From Trichobilharzia regenti (lineage: Eukaryota > Platyhelminthes > Trematoda > Strigeidida > Schistosomatidae), in contig OX235263.1 in the NCBI GenBank assembly GCA_944472135.2, positions 24,543,379-24,607,378 of the forward strand: a stretch of DNA of 64,000 nucleotides, given 5' to 3'. A program made the translations under genes and the position numbers. Numbering within the stretch: position 1 is the first letter of the stretch; the number at the start of each line of letters is the position of its first letter. Below are positions 43,691 to 59,000 of this stretch, piece after piece. The notes under the pieces were generated by a model. The model was not told the DNA's origin, made no database searches, and saw only the letters and a program-made list of their open reading frames with translations.

Positions 43691-44708
43691 AAAATGAACT
43701 GACTTCAAAATGGATTATGTCAAACTTAGGAGCTATCGACACGCTGATCCACTAAAAGTGCGCCAGGTATGGGATGCTCTCAGCGTAGTCAAGTCTAATA
43801 GACCAGCAGTACCAGCTGATAAAATAAACAAAACCCTTCGAAAAACACTAAATTTAAAGGATGATCAGATTAGACTATTACTTGATGAAATCGAGGGCGA
43901 TGGACTAATTGAAAAAATTGAACCTCCTTTTGGGAAAAATGGTATGGTACGCTATCAACTTCCTGATTTTACAAAACCATTCCCGAGAGGAAAGCATGAC
44001 TGGTATTGCTTCCAATGTCATCGGCCTGGTGAAGTGCTACGCTGTCTCGACTGCTTCCGTGTATATCATGCTGACTGTGTTCAAGAAGCTACTGGTCCCA
44101 GCAGCCCTTCTAGGAGGTCTATGCGTTCACCCACCCTTCATGATGGTCAAGACAACAATTTTACCTGTCCTGTTTGCGAGTCTAGACCGAAATGTGAATT
44201 TTCCCGTAAACAAATAAGAAAACTGTTGGAATTTGCGACACATCATCTAAGAAAACAACCATTGTGGAAGACATTTCTTCAGGTTGGTTATGCAGGTGAG
44301 ATAACAAAAAACGAATATCTTGTATACAAGTACACTGATCTGGAGTTATTGCAACGTAAAATAAAAGATGGTCGTTATGCTGCCTTGGAAGAGTTTTCTA
44401 TGGATGTACAGTTGCTTGTACATGATGTCTGCATCCTGCATGGTCCTTATAGTAATCAAGCGGATGAAATCCGGTTTTTCTTTCGTTCTGTAAATACGGA
44501 ATTAAATGAAATTCAACTATGTACTGATTGTTACATTAATGCGAAGGCGCGAGTTACAGACTGGATAAGTAAACCCTGTAAACCACGTCACGAATTAATA
44601 TGGGCACGCAATCGCACGTCAGCTGGTGCTGGTTTATTCAATGATTCCTCAGTTGCACAGTTCTACTGGCCAGCCAAAGTTTTGTTAGAGCGTGATGATG
44701 GATATGAG
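43691..44708 (+). CDS. ZMYND11: ZMYND11-like exon 1: winged helix, PHD, bromodomain, PWWP start
   Basis: Acceptor TTTGTTTCAG ends at 43690; start ATG at 43710, with an in-frame TGA at 43695 above it. A two-codon upstream ORF (ATG AAC TGA, 43694) precedes it. PHD: HDWYCFQCHRPGEVLRC, CFRVYHADC and FTCPVC, with about 25 extra residues before the last Cys pair. Bromodomain-like: YTDLELLQRKIKDGRYAALE, DVQLLVHDVCILHGPYSNQ. PWWP starts HELIWAR and continues FYWPAKVLLERDDGYE. Donor GTGAGT at 44709, phase 0. Confidence 0.95.
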
Positions 44709-47700
44709 GTGAGTTACCTACTGAAGCTTTTCAGTGTTATTTTTTTGTTCCGGGTGTGGCTCAAACGTGTACCACTTTCCTTGTTACCGAAAAATTTGAC
44801 GTTATTTAGTGCCTTTCATCGTGTCAATGTGATCTTAGCGCTTATTTCTCAAGTCCATTTCACTTATCTCGTTATATACAGTGCTCTGCGGTATTTTACG
44901 CTCCGTATGGAGCAAGTAGTAATCTGTATCACGGAAGTTAGCTTTGTGGAGATTGACTCTATTTAAATCCAAGGAAATTTCTGAAAAGTGCGTATCTGTT
45001 GTCAGAAAATAATGATACCGCCTTTTAAATATTATTGTTCCCTTGGGTTCCGAGTGAAAAATAGGGCTTCAACAACATATCTTCACCCTGTTCTATTCTC
45101 TCCTCTCCTCTTCACCTGGCCCCACAATTGCTTATAATCTGTCATCTCCAACTCTCACCATCTCCTCCATGTCACCCTCACACCAACGACTCACTCTTCG
45201 CTTCCCACTGGGATCCCACTCGAGCAATTGTCTGTCACGTGATGTCATTCGGCGGTCTCCTCAGTGTATGACCATTCAATCTCAATTTCCTCCTACATAT
45301 TTGTTAGGCAAATGGCTCTTGATTGGTTGGTTTCCAGAGTCTCTTGTTTCTAATTCTTTCTGGTCGGCCGGCTGGCTGGCCATTTGGTCTTCACTATGGA
45401 GTCAGCGAAGTCAGTTGTTGATAAAAGTGTGGAACGTGTTGGAGGTGCTTTTCTTGACGCGAGAACCAAGTTTCTGACCCATATAGAAGAAGTGACTGAC
45501 TTGACATTGGTGTTGAATGGAATCCGAATCTTGTTGTTCATGCTGAGTTCAGAAGATGTGTAAACCAGTTTGTTTGTTTTTGGCTACCTGCAAGTCTTCG
45601 AGTTTGTGTGACATTTAACATAAATCATCTGTAAAGTCTAAATCTTCCAGAGTCATGTGATCGCTCCAGCGTATTCCTATGTTCTCACTTCCTATGCACA
45701 TTGTGGTGCATAATCCAGTCCACCATAATTCGAAATATGATCGGTGATAATGGACAGCAGTCTTGACTTAGTCCTTTCTTCATGCTAACGGCTTCGTTGA
45801 GTTTCCTGTTGTGGATCACCTGACACGTGGGATTGTCACAGCCATGAGGTTGATAAAGATTTTGGCACTGCACGCCGTAGTGTTGAAGAAGTTTTCGAAT
45901 TGCTTCGTGATCAACGCTGTCGAAGGCTTTTTCGAAGTCGATGAAGTTGAGGTGGAGATTTGACCGCCAATCTATTCTTTGTTAGGTGATGATCCGTAAA
46001 ATTGCAATTTGATCAGCACATGATTTGCCTCTGCTGAATCCAGCTTGTTCCAGTGGGTGTTGGAGCTCTGTATCCAGTGCATCCTTCATTCTCCACAGGA
46101 AGATTGTTTTACTTGGCGTGGACAAGAGCATTATTCCACGCTAGTTCTTGCATAGGCGCAAGTCGCCCTTCTCCGGTAGTTTGACAGGTCCCTTTCTTCC
46201 AGTCAGTAGGTGGTGCCATTTCTCCCTTCCAAAGCTTTTGCAAAAATGGCGTTAGTACATCTGGTGAAGTCTCTGTGTCCGTCTTCAGTGCTTTGGGGGG
46301 GGGGGGATTTCGTCTGGCCCTGCTGCCTTGCCGGCCACCAATCAGTAGCTTGATAGAGTTCAGAATTTCTGTTATCGTTGAAGGATTGGTGTCCACTGGC
46401 AGGCAGTTTTATGCATGCCGTTGGTGGTGATTGTATTTATGGGTGAGTAGCAGGTGATGGTCGATCCCAAGGTTCTTTAAAATGATCAACCCATTGTTTG
46501 ATTTGTTTCTTCTCCCTGGTAATCATGCCCCCCTGAGCATCTTTTATTGGTTTCGTTATCTGAGTTAATCTCTTCCCGGATAGAGACCTGGGTATCTGAT
46601 GTAGTATTCTGGGGTCTTTTACCTGCGGCCTGTTCTGCTTTAGTCAGCAGCCAGTTTGTCGTAGAATAGTCTTTTGTCTTTCCTAGCACTCCTCTTCACT
46701 TCTCCATTCAGCGCGATGTGCACTGAACTCGGCCCATCGTAGCATTGGTGCTTATTCTTTTTCTCCATCGTCTCTTTTATTAGCTTCCGGGTGTCTGTTG
46801 GAAGTCGTTCCTTGTTTTGCCTCTTCCTTCCTAAAACGATTGTACACTTTTCCTCGAACATCACCTTCACAGAGTTCCAGTGTTCTCCTTCAAGTTTACT
46901 CAGTGATGCTACACAGTGTCAGACTTTGTTCTGATGACTGCAGTATATTTATCTTTGTAGGTTCGTTTTTCAGTTTCCGAGTGTTAAACATGAATTGTGA
47001 TCTGTTTCCAGTTGTTTTGAGGACTTTCAGCTTAACCTTGAAGGTTTTTTGTACTAGTTAATGGTCTAACCCCACATCTGCTCCCCTTCTCGACTTTGTA
47101 TCAGCAGGCTGGGTCTTCACTTTCTTGATCAGCATCGAGATGAAGTTTGTGGTGTGTCCATCAGGTGTTGCTTCGATATATTCTTGTGTTTGCACACTGC
47201 CTACGATCACCAAATCATTGGGGCACAAAGGTCTGCGAAAGGTTCTCCATGGTCATTCATTTCGCCCAGAGCCTCTCGATCCATGATGAGTTCTTTTTCC
47301 GTATTGTCTGCTTCCAGTTTGGCATTCATGTCGCCCATAAGGATTTTAATGTTTCCATTTAGGATGTTGTCCATAGAAATTTTTTTTCTTTTGTTACGAG
47401 TTGTTTATAGGCGCGTAGTACTGGATACTTGTAATCTTCCTTCCTTTTGAGTTGAATCTTGCTGTCATGATCCTGGTGATTGGTTCCCATCACATTGGTT
47501 GCTATTGGTGACGTCATAATAGCCACTCACCGCTTCACTGCTCTCGTGGTTGGCGTCTGGGTGAACGGACCGGAGTAGATTACTGACTCTCCACTTGTCA
47601 ATGTCGATAGTCCACATCCATTTCATCTGTCCTCGCAGATTCCAAGCACTTCTATGCCATATCTTTTCACTCCTTTGGCTACCTAGGTTGCCTTCCCAGT

Positions 47701-50700
47701 CTCGTACATTGAACAGGCAGTCCACGTCCCCATTCTTATTTTAGCTTTCATCGAAAAACAAATCGGCTGACTGGCTTCTCGAAGGCTTTTACCAACCCGT
47801 TGTGTCATTTCGCCTCTCCAATTCGAACGAAGAATAAGTTTCTTAAGTTTTTTAAAAATAATTTTATTGTGCGGTAAAGTTTCTGTAGTAGTTGGAATGT
47901 TTTTTTGAGGTACGGTCGCTAGCTCCACGTCCAACGCTCCCTCTTTTCCTAGGCTTGGCATCAGCTAGAAAACTAGCTGAGGTTGGTGTTATCTCTTACA
48001 ACTCTCTCTCTCTCTCTATGTCCTCTAATGATGTGGATAATTTTTACAAATTAAGGTTTCACTCATGCTTCACTACATTATTGAAGCCATGTAGTGATAT
48101 CCTAAAATTGAATGTCTTTCAAGTGTAGATAAGACACACCTCGTCGTCTTCTATAAACTATTTCTCGTTATTCGATCTTTCTGTCATACTGAATGCATTT
48201 TCTGCTGGATAACATTTCAGAAACAACTTTATGTGATATCTGTTCATCTTAGATACGTTTCTTCGGTGGATCACATGAACGAATGTTTGTCAAAAAGATG
48301 CATACACGTGCTTTTCATCTACCTGCTGATGAAGTTGGTGTGCTTCGTCGGTCGAGTACCGCAGGTGGTGTTTCAGGTGGAGGATTTGAACGGGCATGGA
48401 ATGAAGTTAGTAAGCTACAAGCCAATATTGATAGTGGATATTATACCCATTCTTCTGGTGAAAGTGACCTCCCACCATCAGATGATGACTATTCAGATGA
48501 AATGTATCTCGGTCCACGACGTAAAATCATTAGTCAAAACCAACGTTCACATCGTCCAGATAGTCCACGATCTTCTTTAACAGCAGGCAACAGAAAAGGA
48601 AATAAAAGAAGGTAATGTATTTATTTCATAATAAATAAATAATTTTTCCTTCACATTCCCAATGGAACATAGGGCTTCAAGCTAGTGGCTTGAAGTTTCT
48701 GTAGCAGTGTTTGTTTTTTACAGGATGGGGTTGTTAATCTCCCGCCCAACCTTTCCTCTTTACCAGCATTATTTCTGGCTTAGCGAGGTAAAGGAGTTCG
48801 TCGGCCGGGGATCGAACCCCAGACCATATGCATGGTCGGCGAGCGTCCTAACCACTGTGCCACCGACGCTTATTTATTATTATTGTTATTATTTATTTCA
48901 TGTGTAGATAAATTTCATAGAGCGTAAACATTAAGATTTTGTAAGTTGTCAGGGTTCCCGTAGGCATTTATTCATTCTATGATTCTTTTCTCCGCTGAGA
49001 CTTATTGACTAATTAGTTTCGACTGACTGACTGGATTCAACTTAGAACTTTCACAAATGTTCAGCAGTTCCAATTGCCACACTCTATGTAGCATACAAAG
49101 CAAGAGAGGAGGGTAAAGCGACATTCAAACAAGAGAGATAATAAACAGAAATGTAAGGGAAAAAGGATAGTATTATGGAAGAAAAATAGGATTTTATTGG
49201 ATATTATAAATCACAAAGAGCGAATGCATCTGTGTCAGACATTGAGAACGACTTTGAGTGATATCACCATTTGTTTCCAGTCCAGCCTTGATTAGTTTTT
49301 ACCAACCTGAGGACCCCAACCAGTCAGTCAGGAAGTTTACACTTTCCTACGTGACTGGCTGGCTGGCTGGCTTAAACTAACTGTTGTGGATTTCATTGAC
49401 TGATGAGGCCATGGTTTGGTTTGACCACCACTAGCTCTCTTCAGACCTGATTGATGCTATGTCAGCTAACATCGTCCGTCGAAGGTGATGGCTAAGCATA
49501 CGCAACACATGTTCTAGCCATCTTAATCGATGCAGCTGCTTCATAACCTCGTTGATTAATTTCCTCTGCTCATCTAGCACTCGATATATGCCTAACTTTA
49601 ATAATACTCACCCTATTATACCATTTAACACGAGAGATATAACCCAGACACCTATGATCAAAGACAGCTAGTCATGTCTCACTGACAGCCATGAAAGACA
49701 GAGCGAAATGCTAAGCAGTACATATGCTTTTTGATCGACAGCCAGATATCATGTCAGAGATGACGCAAGTTTTCATATGTCTAACGAGCCTTGTGTATCC
49801 GTGATGAGATTTCGTCAGCGATGAACCCTTTGGCGTTGGTTGTTGCAACCTGAAGTGGTCAATACATCTTCCTACTAATGAGTTGTATTGTCCCATAACT
49901 TTGTTGAGTCAAACGCGAGAATATACACTGTAAATGTATGCTAGCAAACCAATAGCATCCGTATAAAATCTGGATATCCTCAGTAATAGTTTAAGTTTTC
50001 GCTTACAGGACCCAGTGCATTTAAGAAAAAAATGATAAGAGGAATTACATAAGTACAAATAATGTCTAATAAAAGAGTTTAAAGGGTATAAAAAATTTTT
50101 GCGTTACAACTTGGGCTAGGCCAAGGTAGCTTATGAGTGGATCTGCATCGTTGCTGTCAATCCCACTTCACTCTCCATAGTATCTGCAACTGTTGACTTT
50201 GGTTTTTTTTTAGTAGTATAACTAACAGTTGCTCCTTATTATATGATTGAGATTTCACTGATTATCATTGTTTTGTGCTGTAGACACACCCCTAATGTCC
50301 TTTAACTTGAATGCAACCCTTATCCATCAGTAAATAAGTAATACTATATCACTGTGTGGTGTATCAAATGAAATAATTCTATTGTGGATGTATCCTGTAT
50401 TCATTTTGCAACATCCACGGCCTTATGTTTACTCTCTATTTTGTCCACCTAGTAGTGGTTGAATCACATGGAGTCTGAACTACTAAATGTTAACTGAAAG
50501 TGGTCTTTGCATTCTTCAGATGATGATTAATTCCCATTTATTCACTAATAAGCGAAGCGTGAAAAATGAGTTATACGTATCAATCAGTTATCGGGAGTTT
50601 CTGTCATGCGTGTTCACTATCACTTCACCAATTGGTATTTCTAGGCATTTCTATACCAGCAAAATTTTTAGTGTTGACTAGTTGGTTTTAACACCTGTAA

Positions 50701-53014
50701 TTGTGTGTTTGTGATTTTGTTTACAGGCGTCATACGTCTTCAAGCAGCCAACAATCAACCAGTAGTGAAACGCCTACTGGTGATTCAAACACTCATGATG
50801 ACTCACCTTGTCCACGTTCAGGTGGTAAACGCTTCAGAACTCATGGTCCTTCCGTAAATTCGCATACGGGTCCTACTGATAAAAGGTCAGCGACTAATCG
50901 TCTTCCAATGCCAGCTGTTCAGCCTGGTACTCCCGGCGCTGCAGCAATATCGGCACTAGCGGAAACAAAGGCAGCTATGGCTGCTGCAGTCGGATCTACA
51001 CGTAGACCAGCGAGTTCATTTACTGCCGATCTTTTGTCTTTAACTCATCGTGAACATGATAAACCTTACAGAAAACCGTCAAGAGAGAATCATTTAAGTA
51101 CTAATTTACGAGGTCAGCGCGGTAGGGGAAGACCTCCACTTCGAGATAATAAAGGAAGACCTATCAGGCGACGCAAGTATCAAAGTTCTTCTTCATCACC
51201 ACGTTCTTCAGTGAGCCCGTCTTCATCTGTATCATCAGGCTCTTTGTCGGAAGCAGAAGACCCCCCTCACTCCGTAAATAATGGTCCTGAAAATAATTGG
51301 CGCTCAAATGTAAGTGGTATTTTTACTACTTTTTCAAACGGTTCTTATATGTTTCTGACTAGTACTAAGCCTAATTTGTTTGATATATTTATGTCTTGTG
51401 TAGTGAGTACTTTGTAGCATCATCGTTACACTATTGGCAAAAATATTTCGTTTTGACTTTTAAATTGTTAATGTATTCCTTTCACTGAGGCTAATTCTGC
51501 TTGAGAACAACAGCGAAACTGTAACTGTGTTATGGCAACGTTTCTGTATATATCTGTTAATTTATTTGCAACACATACTTGGTACAAGAAAATCACCATA
51601 CGTTTTCCTTATGAGGACTGAGATGCAGCCATGAAGTAGGTGGTTATCTTAAAAGACTTGACTTGTGATTTACAAGACCACAGAGCAACTTCAGACGCTG
51701 CCTTCCCATGATTGCCGGTGATCAAAACAGGTCCATGTGCACCGTAGGATCAAAATCAGGGTTTTCCTGCTCCCTTAGTTGGTCTTCTATGTCTGCCAGT
51801 CCTGTAATGAGCAGCAAACATTCGCATTCATGTAAGCAGGACTCAGTCTCCTGAGAGAAGTAAATAGGATTTACCTAGCATAGGTTATGAACGCGTGACC
51901 ACATGAGACATTTCAAGCGGAAGATCAGTTTTCGGTTTTAATTATTTCCCTCAGTATTAATTGGAGTTGTAGTTTAATGCAGGTTATGGCATTGTTCATA
52001 GGACTTTCTTTTATATAATGTCCAAAATTAAATTCCACCCTATTTTCTAACTTCAGCAATCTCCTGATTGGAAAATTAAGAAATCTGAAAAGCCACGTCG
52101 CGGGCGTCCTCCCAAATCCAGAGGCCGTATCAAATCTAGTAAGTTTATCTTATTTGTAATACAGTTTACCGCGATCTCATCAGTATTAACAGTAGTAGTG
52201 AGCCTATGCAGAAGATAAAAGCCTTACCAATTTTTATCCCCGTCTTCTAAGTGTAATATTCTGCTTCAAGCTTTGTTTTTGAAGCTTCAGTAGCGGTGCT
52301 GCTTTCACAAGGTGGTGGGTTTGCAAGCCTTACACCCAACTTTTCCATCATTCTTGGCTTGCTATGGGAAGTGAACTACGCGTATTTGAAAGATGCATCG
52401 ATCGGGAATCAAATCTTGACCACTTGTCTGGCTATCATTGAGTCATCCATGCGGGCACGAACCCACAACTCGGATTAAATCTCACGTCCTACTGACTCAC
52501 TCAACCTAGCACACACCATATAGTGAGAGTAATTTGAATGATGGAGTACCACTTAAAGAAGACTGCACACCAGTCATTTGCATTAAAGTAAGCTGACCGA
52601 ATAGTCCATATAACGATATTGCAAACACTATTGGGTAACGATTATTTGTCAACTATTTAGACTCATTACAGAGACTGGTTGTGTGGATACTGATAAACAT
52701 TTGGATAAGCTTGGTAATTGTTAGTAGCTTTTGATTTCATCAACAAAAAAGCAGAATCCCACACAACATGGAAAAGCTAAAACAGCAAGCATCAGACTAG
52801 GCGCGGATAGTTAATTACCGTAATCATGTCCATATACATAACAAAAAAATTTCAGCCCCTGGATTTCCTATGAATGTATGTCATTAATCATGATGTCTAT
52901 AATGAGTCATCTGCTAGCAAGTTTATCGAGGCATGTGAAATAATGAAGGTTGAACATTGCAGAAGTTACATAGCACACAAAAATAATCAAAGCTCGTTAC
53001 GTATTCTAATCCTT

Positions 53015-53051
<37 letters not shown>

Positions 53052-56000
53052 CTAATTTCAGTGTTTTCGTTTCCTTCCAACTACTTTTGGCTAAACCAAA
53101 AGAAAGAAGAAAAAATTTAACTGTTAAACAGTCCCTTCACCAAAAGTTTTTTCTACTTAGATCGTTTCACTAATACAAAATGCTATATGAGACTCCATTG
53201 CCAGGCAGTTTTTCGCTAGTTTGAATTTTTACGAGTTGATCACGGATTGACATCAGTTAGAGAACCATTGAAAACCAGGGAGTACTGGACAGCTGCTGTT
53301 TCATCCTAGTTTGGGAATCATCGGAAGTACACACCCACCACCAGAGTTCGAACCCAGGACCTTCCGGTTGCAAGGCAAGCTAGCTCGTATACCATTCAGC
53401 CACTGGGACCCGATTCAATGGCCAGTGCATGAATACTAACTTCTACCAATTCGTGATTTATCGCGACTCCAACCATTGTCGTTGGTGGGACATCCATGCA
53501 CACACGTGATATCTAATTGGACCTCACTGGTGACGACTTCTCACTAGAACTGCAGGAAACTCCAACCTGTAGCAAGTCACCAGCGAGCATCAGATTAATT
53601 TTCTATAGTTTGGTTTGTAAGGGTTAGTTATATTTTTACAATGATTCCCAAACTAGGATAAAACAGCAGCTGTCCAGAACTCCCTGGTTTTCAATGGTTC
53701 TCTAATTGATATCAATCCATGATCAACTCGTAAAAACATAACTAACTGTTACAAACCAAACTAGTTTGAATATCAGTTAGTTTTTTTTTTTTTGATTACA
53801 GCTTGATTCCACACTGTATTTTCGGTACAAGTGTGGAATTTTCAGCGTGGATATCGGTAGCCCAAAATTCGCAGGCCAACCATAGATATCAGGTGTGCGT
53901 CGGCGTGGGCTCGAACCCCGGACCATGTGCATGGTCGGCGAGAGTCCTAACCACTGTGCCACCGACGCATTGATTGTATTTGCAACTAGTAAAGAAGTAG
54001 TGAGCTACAAATCTTCTCTAGTTGACTGTATCTGGACTTGACCCGTTAACTAAGTAGTATTGTCCGTTCTCTCCTAGTTAATGTGTAACACTAAACTACA
54101 CTTCAGCTGAATTTAATAGAAGTCATCTAAAAATCTGCATTTTTGTACAAAGTCCCATATTGTAAAATCAATTCAGTTTCATTTCGAAATGAACAGTAGT
54201 CCGTATGTACACGTAAATGGTTTTCTATATTAAAATTAAGTTCGATTGTGAAACAAGTGTGTGTGAGTGTGCATATAGGTTGTATGCTATTTTTTCGTAA
54301 CAAATAATACTATCCATCAATAGAAAGATGATCATTGCTAGTGGCTTTCATTCTCATTTTTGTTCCTCCCTCTGTCATGCTTACAATTACTACTTGCATT
54401 TCGTCTCTTCAAATATTTCATATATATGTCGAGATTGGGTGGTGGTGGTGGTGGTGCATTGGCGGAAGCACTCTAAAATCTAAAAGATAATTGAGTAGTT
54501 CAGGATTCACATCCTCCGCTCCGACCCCGGTGACTTCCACGTTTGCAGCTATTTTTTTATAATATTAAATATTCACATAACAAAATTTGCAATAACACAT
54601 GTTAGTGAACAATATTGTGTTTCCAATTAGATTTCATCAGGCTTCAACTCTAATATAAATAAATTTACAAATAAATACAATTATAAATATAAACCAGTCA
54701 TGGTGATCTGTCAGTAGAGTGATGAGAACGCGCGTATTGATTCGGCAATTAGTTATAATGATAGTAGTAAATGATCTTAACTTGTTTCCTTTTAAATTTC
54801 AGACTGTTAACTTCACCTTACGGCATAAAGTTCATCTACGAGAACTGATTTGTTCACATGATGGTTATGGCACTAAAATTAGGAACTAAGTCAAGCATAA
54901 AATACCTTAGAATAGTTCTATCCTCTGGCTTTCATTAATCATTCTATATTTTGTCAGTTTCTAAGAAAATGTTCCGTGTTATCTACTACGTTAAGGGGAA
55001 GTTAAGAGAATCAAGTAGGTATCGCTCAACAGCTACTTTTACAGTTTGTTGATTCTTACATCTTACCCGTGTCCTGTGTGATAGAAAAATCTACGACTTA
55101 TTGTGTTATTAGCAAGATAATCGACTCTTTTATTCTCTCCTATTTGTAATCTATGACAGTACTGCTTCAATTAACTTATAAATTAGCTATTAAACATTAT
55201 CATCATTTATTATTTTACACTTTTTGTACATTTTGACTTTACTGTCACTGCAAATACCAAAGAAATCGCCATTATCAATCCTGTTATATTATTTTTTTTA
55301 ATTTTTGTTTTTGCTATTGTTGAGTAAATTAGATGATATTATTGTACAAAATGCCGAGAATTCCACACTGTACCTTAAGTTGGTGTTTTTGGAATAAAGC
55401 AAATTATTATAGATTATATTAGTAATAATTCTTTAAATAACATGAAAAAGTGGAGCGGTTTGTGGCGAAAATGGCATGATTAAACAAATCAATATCCAGG
55501 TAGACACAGTAGATAAAAACGAAAAATTCAGATTAAGTATTACTAGTTTGTAAGGGAAGTAAAGAAAACTGTGTTTTAACGAAGGTGTGGTATGATTAAG
55601 CAGTGATAAGAAAGGGATCAAAACTATAAGTAGAGGGTGGTGGCGACATCAGTTATTTAGGACTTTATTAGCCAAAGAGGGAATAATGGTTGTACAAACT
55701 TCTTTTGAATGCATAATTTAGGCTTAATATTTTGAATGTCAATCGCCTCAGCTATGTGCAAGGATTCAGTGGGCTTTGATGATGAATCACTGTGGATGCC
55801 TTTGTTTTCTTTAAACGGTCACTATCAATTAAATATAATGAAACACAGCTTTGGATGGTTATTGTCTGTCCTTTGCCAAACCATCCACGATGCAAGACGC
55901 TTCGTAACACGTTGGTTAGATTGTGTATAGTACTCGCAACATATAATTGTCTCCGCAGGAACACCTGAATCGATAATCATACGTAGACGTGGCAAAACTA

Positions 56001-59000
56001 TATAGCTTATCCTTCGTAGGAGTCCAAATAATTCGTTGACTAGGTCTCCTGCATAGTGTTTTCCGTATACTTCTAGTGTTGATTTGCAGAGATTTGATTA
56101 GTTACAGGACTTCATCCTGAGCTGACATTGGTTGGAGAACCTTTGGGAAACCTGGGAGTACTGGAGGACAGCTGTTTCCTTTTAGTTTAAAAATTTTAAG
56201 CAGTGCGGACCCACCTCCAGGGTTCGATCCTGGAACATTCCGGTTACTAGGAGAGCTCGTAAACCATTAATTGCACTTATTTGTAAAGTTATGCATATTG
56301 GAATTAAGTTTAATGAGATTTAAATAAATAGAAACAAAATATTGTTCTCTTACATGTGTTGCACTAAAGTTATTTTTATTCTGGTTTACAAATTACAAAA
56401 GTGCTTGTATGTTAGTGAACTTTAAATTTCTTTGTCTTGTCTTGTCTCGTCTCCAATTTAATGCTTAGGTTTTCATGGTAAAAAGCTGTTCATGGTATGG
56501 TGGTTGAATATTGACTTGCACCTTGCATTTGTATTCATATCTACTTTTTAGGCAAACATTTTTTTTACTATGAGCTCCACCTTGTTCTTATAATCATTAA
56601 CGTTAATAAACAAATGAATGATTTTTCTTCTAACTTTAACCATCAGAGGTGACAATTTTACAATTTACAAGTGTATTAAATTGACAGCTGACTCATATGC
56701 TGCTTTCTGCTTGTTTTTGCCACAGATAATGATATGAGTCGTTCGGATTGGTGTTCACCGACAGCTGGAAGTTCAGATGCTGAAGGCAATTCAGATATAT
56801 GGACCAAATCTAGTTCATCAAATGCTATTAAACCTGTAAGTAGTACACTTTTTTTCCTCTCGAGACAATAAGATGTTTAAATGAGTCGGTTTTTTTAACG
56901 TGGTGACTAGTGTTTTTAATAGCGCAAGTTTAGTTCGATATATATTGAAAAGCGTGCACATTCTATATTACGTATATATATGTGTGGTTAAAGTGGTATA
57001 TAGTTTAGTCCTTTATACGTTCTTCCATATGTAACTGTGTGTATTGGTTTTCATATTGTTGGACCCTGCCGGTCATGGCGTCTCACTCCCGGTTTTGCTA
57101 CAGCTCTCTAAGGTGTTAATTCGTTAAGCGATGAGATGTTGACGTTCACTCAGTGTAGTTAAATACTGGCAATGTCACAAGGATTGAAAAGCATCATTTA
57201 CTAATAGGTTGCCTTATAAAACTTGGTGAGGTTATATGCAACTCGTGATACTTCCTCAGAGTTTAACTCTGTTCATAAATACTTTTCCTGTTTTCAAATA
57301 CTAAACTTTTGTTATTTCACCACACTGATGAAAATCCATTTATGATGTAGTCTGTAGTAAAACTTGCATATTCTTCAGTATGAAAAGGAACAATCATACA
57401 AACAGCTGCATTATACTGCAACGGTGTTTAAATCAAGCACCATCTAAACATCTACAACATTAATCCCTATATGGTTATTTAATAGGGTGCTGGATTAATA
57501 TTGAGCCCGAATAGCTCGGTGGTAACGTCCCTGACTGAAGGCGGCACTGAGTGACGCGGGTTCGAATCTCGGGAGGGACATGAGTTTCTTCACAATTACA
57601 GAAACGCCTTCAACCTCACCTAGTAAACCAGCTTGCTAGTTCACTTCAGTATATTTCCAACTAAACTAGCTATGTATGTTTAGCTTCTCTTCTCAAAAAA
57701 GAATTATGTCTTCTGTTATTAAATTTTCCCTGTCATAGATGAAATTCCTATATCTCTAGTTTTCTAAGCACAAATTGTGATTTTTTTCACAAACTTCCGC
57801 TCTTGAAGCGTTTTCTTCACAGTTAAGTGGTCGACACTTCAACCAGTGGTGTCCAGTTCCGTGTCACAAAGGGGACATATTAAGAGATCTGAATTGCAGT
57901 TACCGACTAAAAGTTAATTTCCGTTCAACCAAAGAATCGATAGATAGATATATTTTTCTCGTGTGTTTTTTTCAAGGTATCAACAAGATTTTTGTTCCCA
58001 TTACCTGTCAGAAATTCTTTTTTCCGTATTGTAATGGTTCAGGTATCATTCATTGGTAAATAGGATTTTTTCCCTATAATTTTGATTTGTTGTATTATAT
58101 TTTAATAGAATCCCTTTAAGTTTAGCACTTCAAATCTAACCTACACTAGTTACTAGCTGAGTATAAGACTAAAGTTAGGTCTTTCGCCATCCTTTTCTTT
58201 CAGTGTAATTAAACTGGTCTCAAAGCATCATATTTGATAAATTTTGTTCTCTTTGGTCGCACACTAAGTACTAAATGGTGCCATGCGTCTAATCCTTCTT
58301 TTGGCGCAGACTGAATTCTATCAGTCAAGACTGCAATGTGGCGTCACCATGCTAGACTGCTTGCCATCGTAGTGCACCCTGGATTATTGTTATTAAGTGG
58401 TTAGAGACAATCACCAGAGAGCTTTGAACCCAGGTTCGGATCTCAGAAAGTTCCTAGAAGACTCAAGCTACACCCTGCATGCATGTCACGTGTCAGCAAG
58501 TATGAAAATTTAGTACAAGGCTTCCTGCTGATTGCCTCCAACCATATTATTGTTGTTCCCTTGGGATCCCAGTGAAAAATAGAGCTTCAACAACATATCT
58601 TCACTCTGTTCTATTCTCTCCTCTCCTCTTCACCTGGCCCCACAATTGCTTATAATCTGTCATCTCCAACTCTCACCATCTCCTCCATGTCACCCTCACA
58701 CCAACGACTCACTCTTCGCTTCCCACTGGGATCCCACTCGAGCAATGGCCTGCATTAGGCGCGACGTCATTTGGCGGTCTCCTCAGTGTATGACCATTCA
58801 ATCTCGATTTCCTCCTACATATTTGTTAGGCAAATGGCTCTTGATTGGTTGGTTTCTAGAGTCTCTTGTTTCTAATTCTTTCTGGTCGGCCGGCTGGCTG
58901 GCCATTTGGTCTTCACTATGGAGTCAGCGAAGTCAGTTGTTGATAAAAGTGTGGAACGTGTTGGAGGTGCTTTTCTTGACGCGAGAACCAAGTTTCTGAC

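Noticed and set aside
43262..43702. Upstream coding exon of ZMYND11
   Set aside because: The frame does not continue into the ATG at 43710; an in-frame stop and a good acceptor lie between, and the sequence has no recognised domain.
53017..53050. CRISPR-like or satellite array
   Set aside because: A simple TA microsatellite without spacers; the same holds for 20732-20754 and 63731-63764.
58646..58999. A 117-codon + strand protein, also seen at 45169-45477
   Set aside because: It is the antisense shadow of a LINE 3' end present in two copies.
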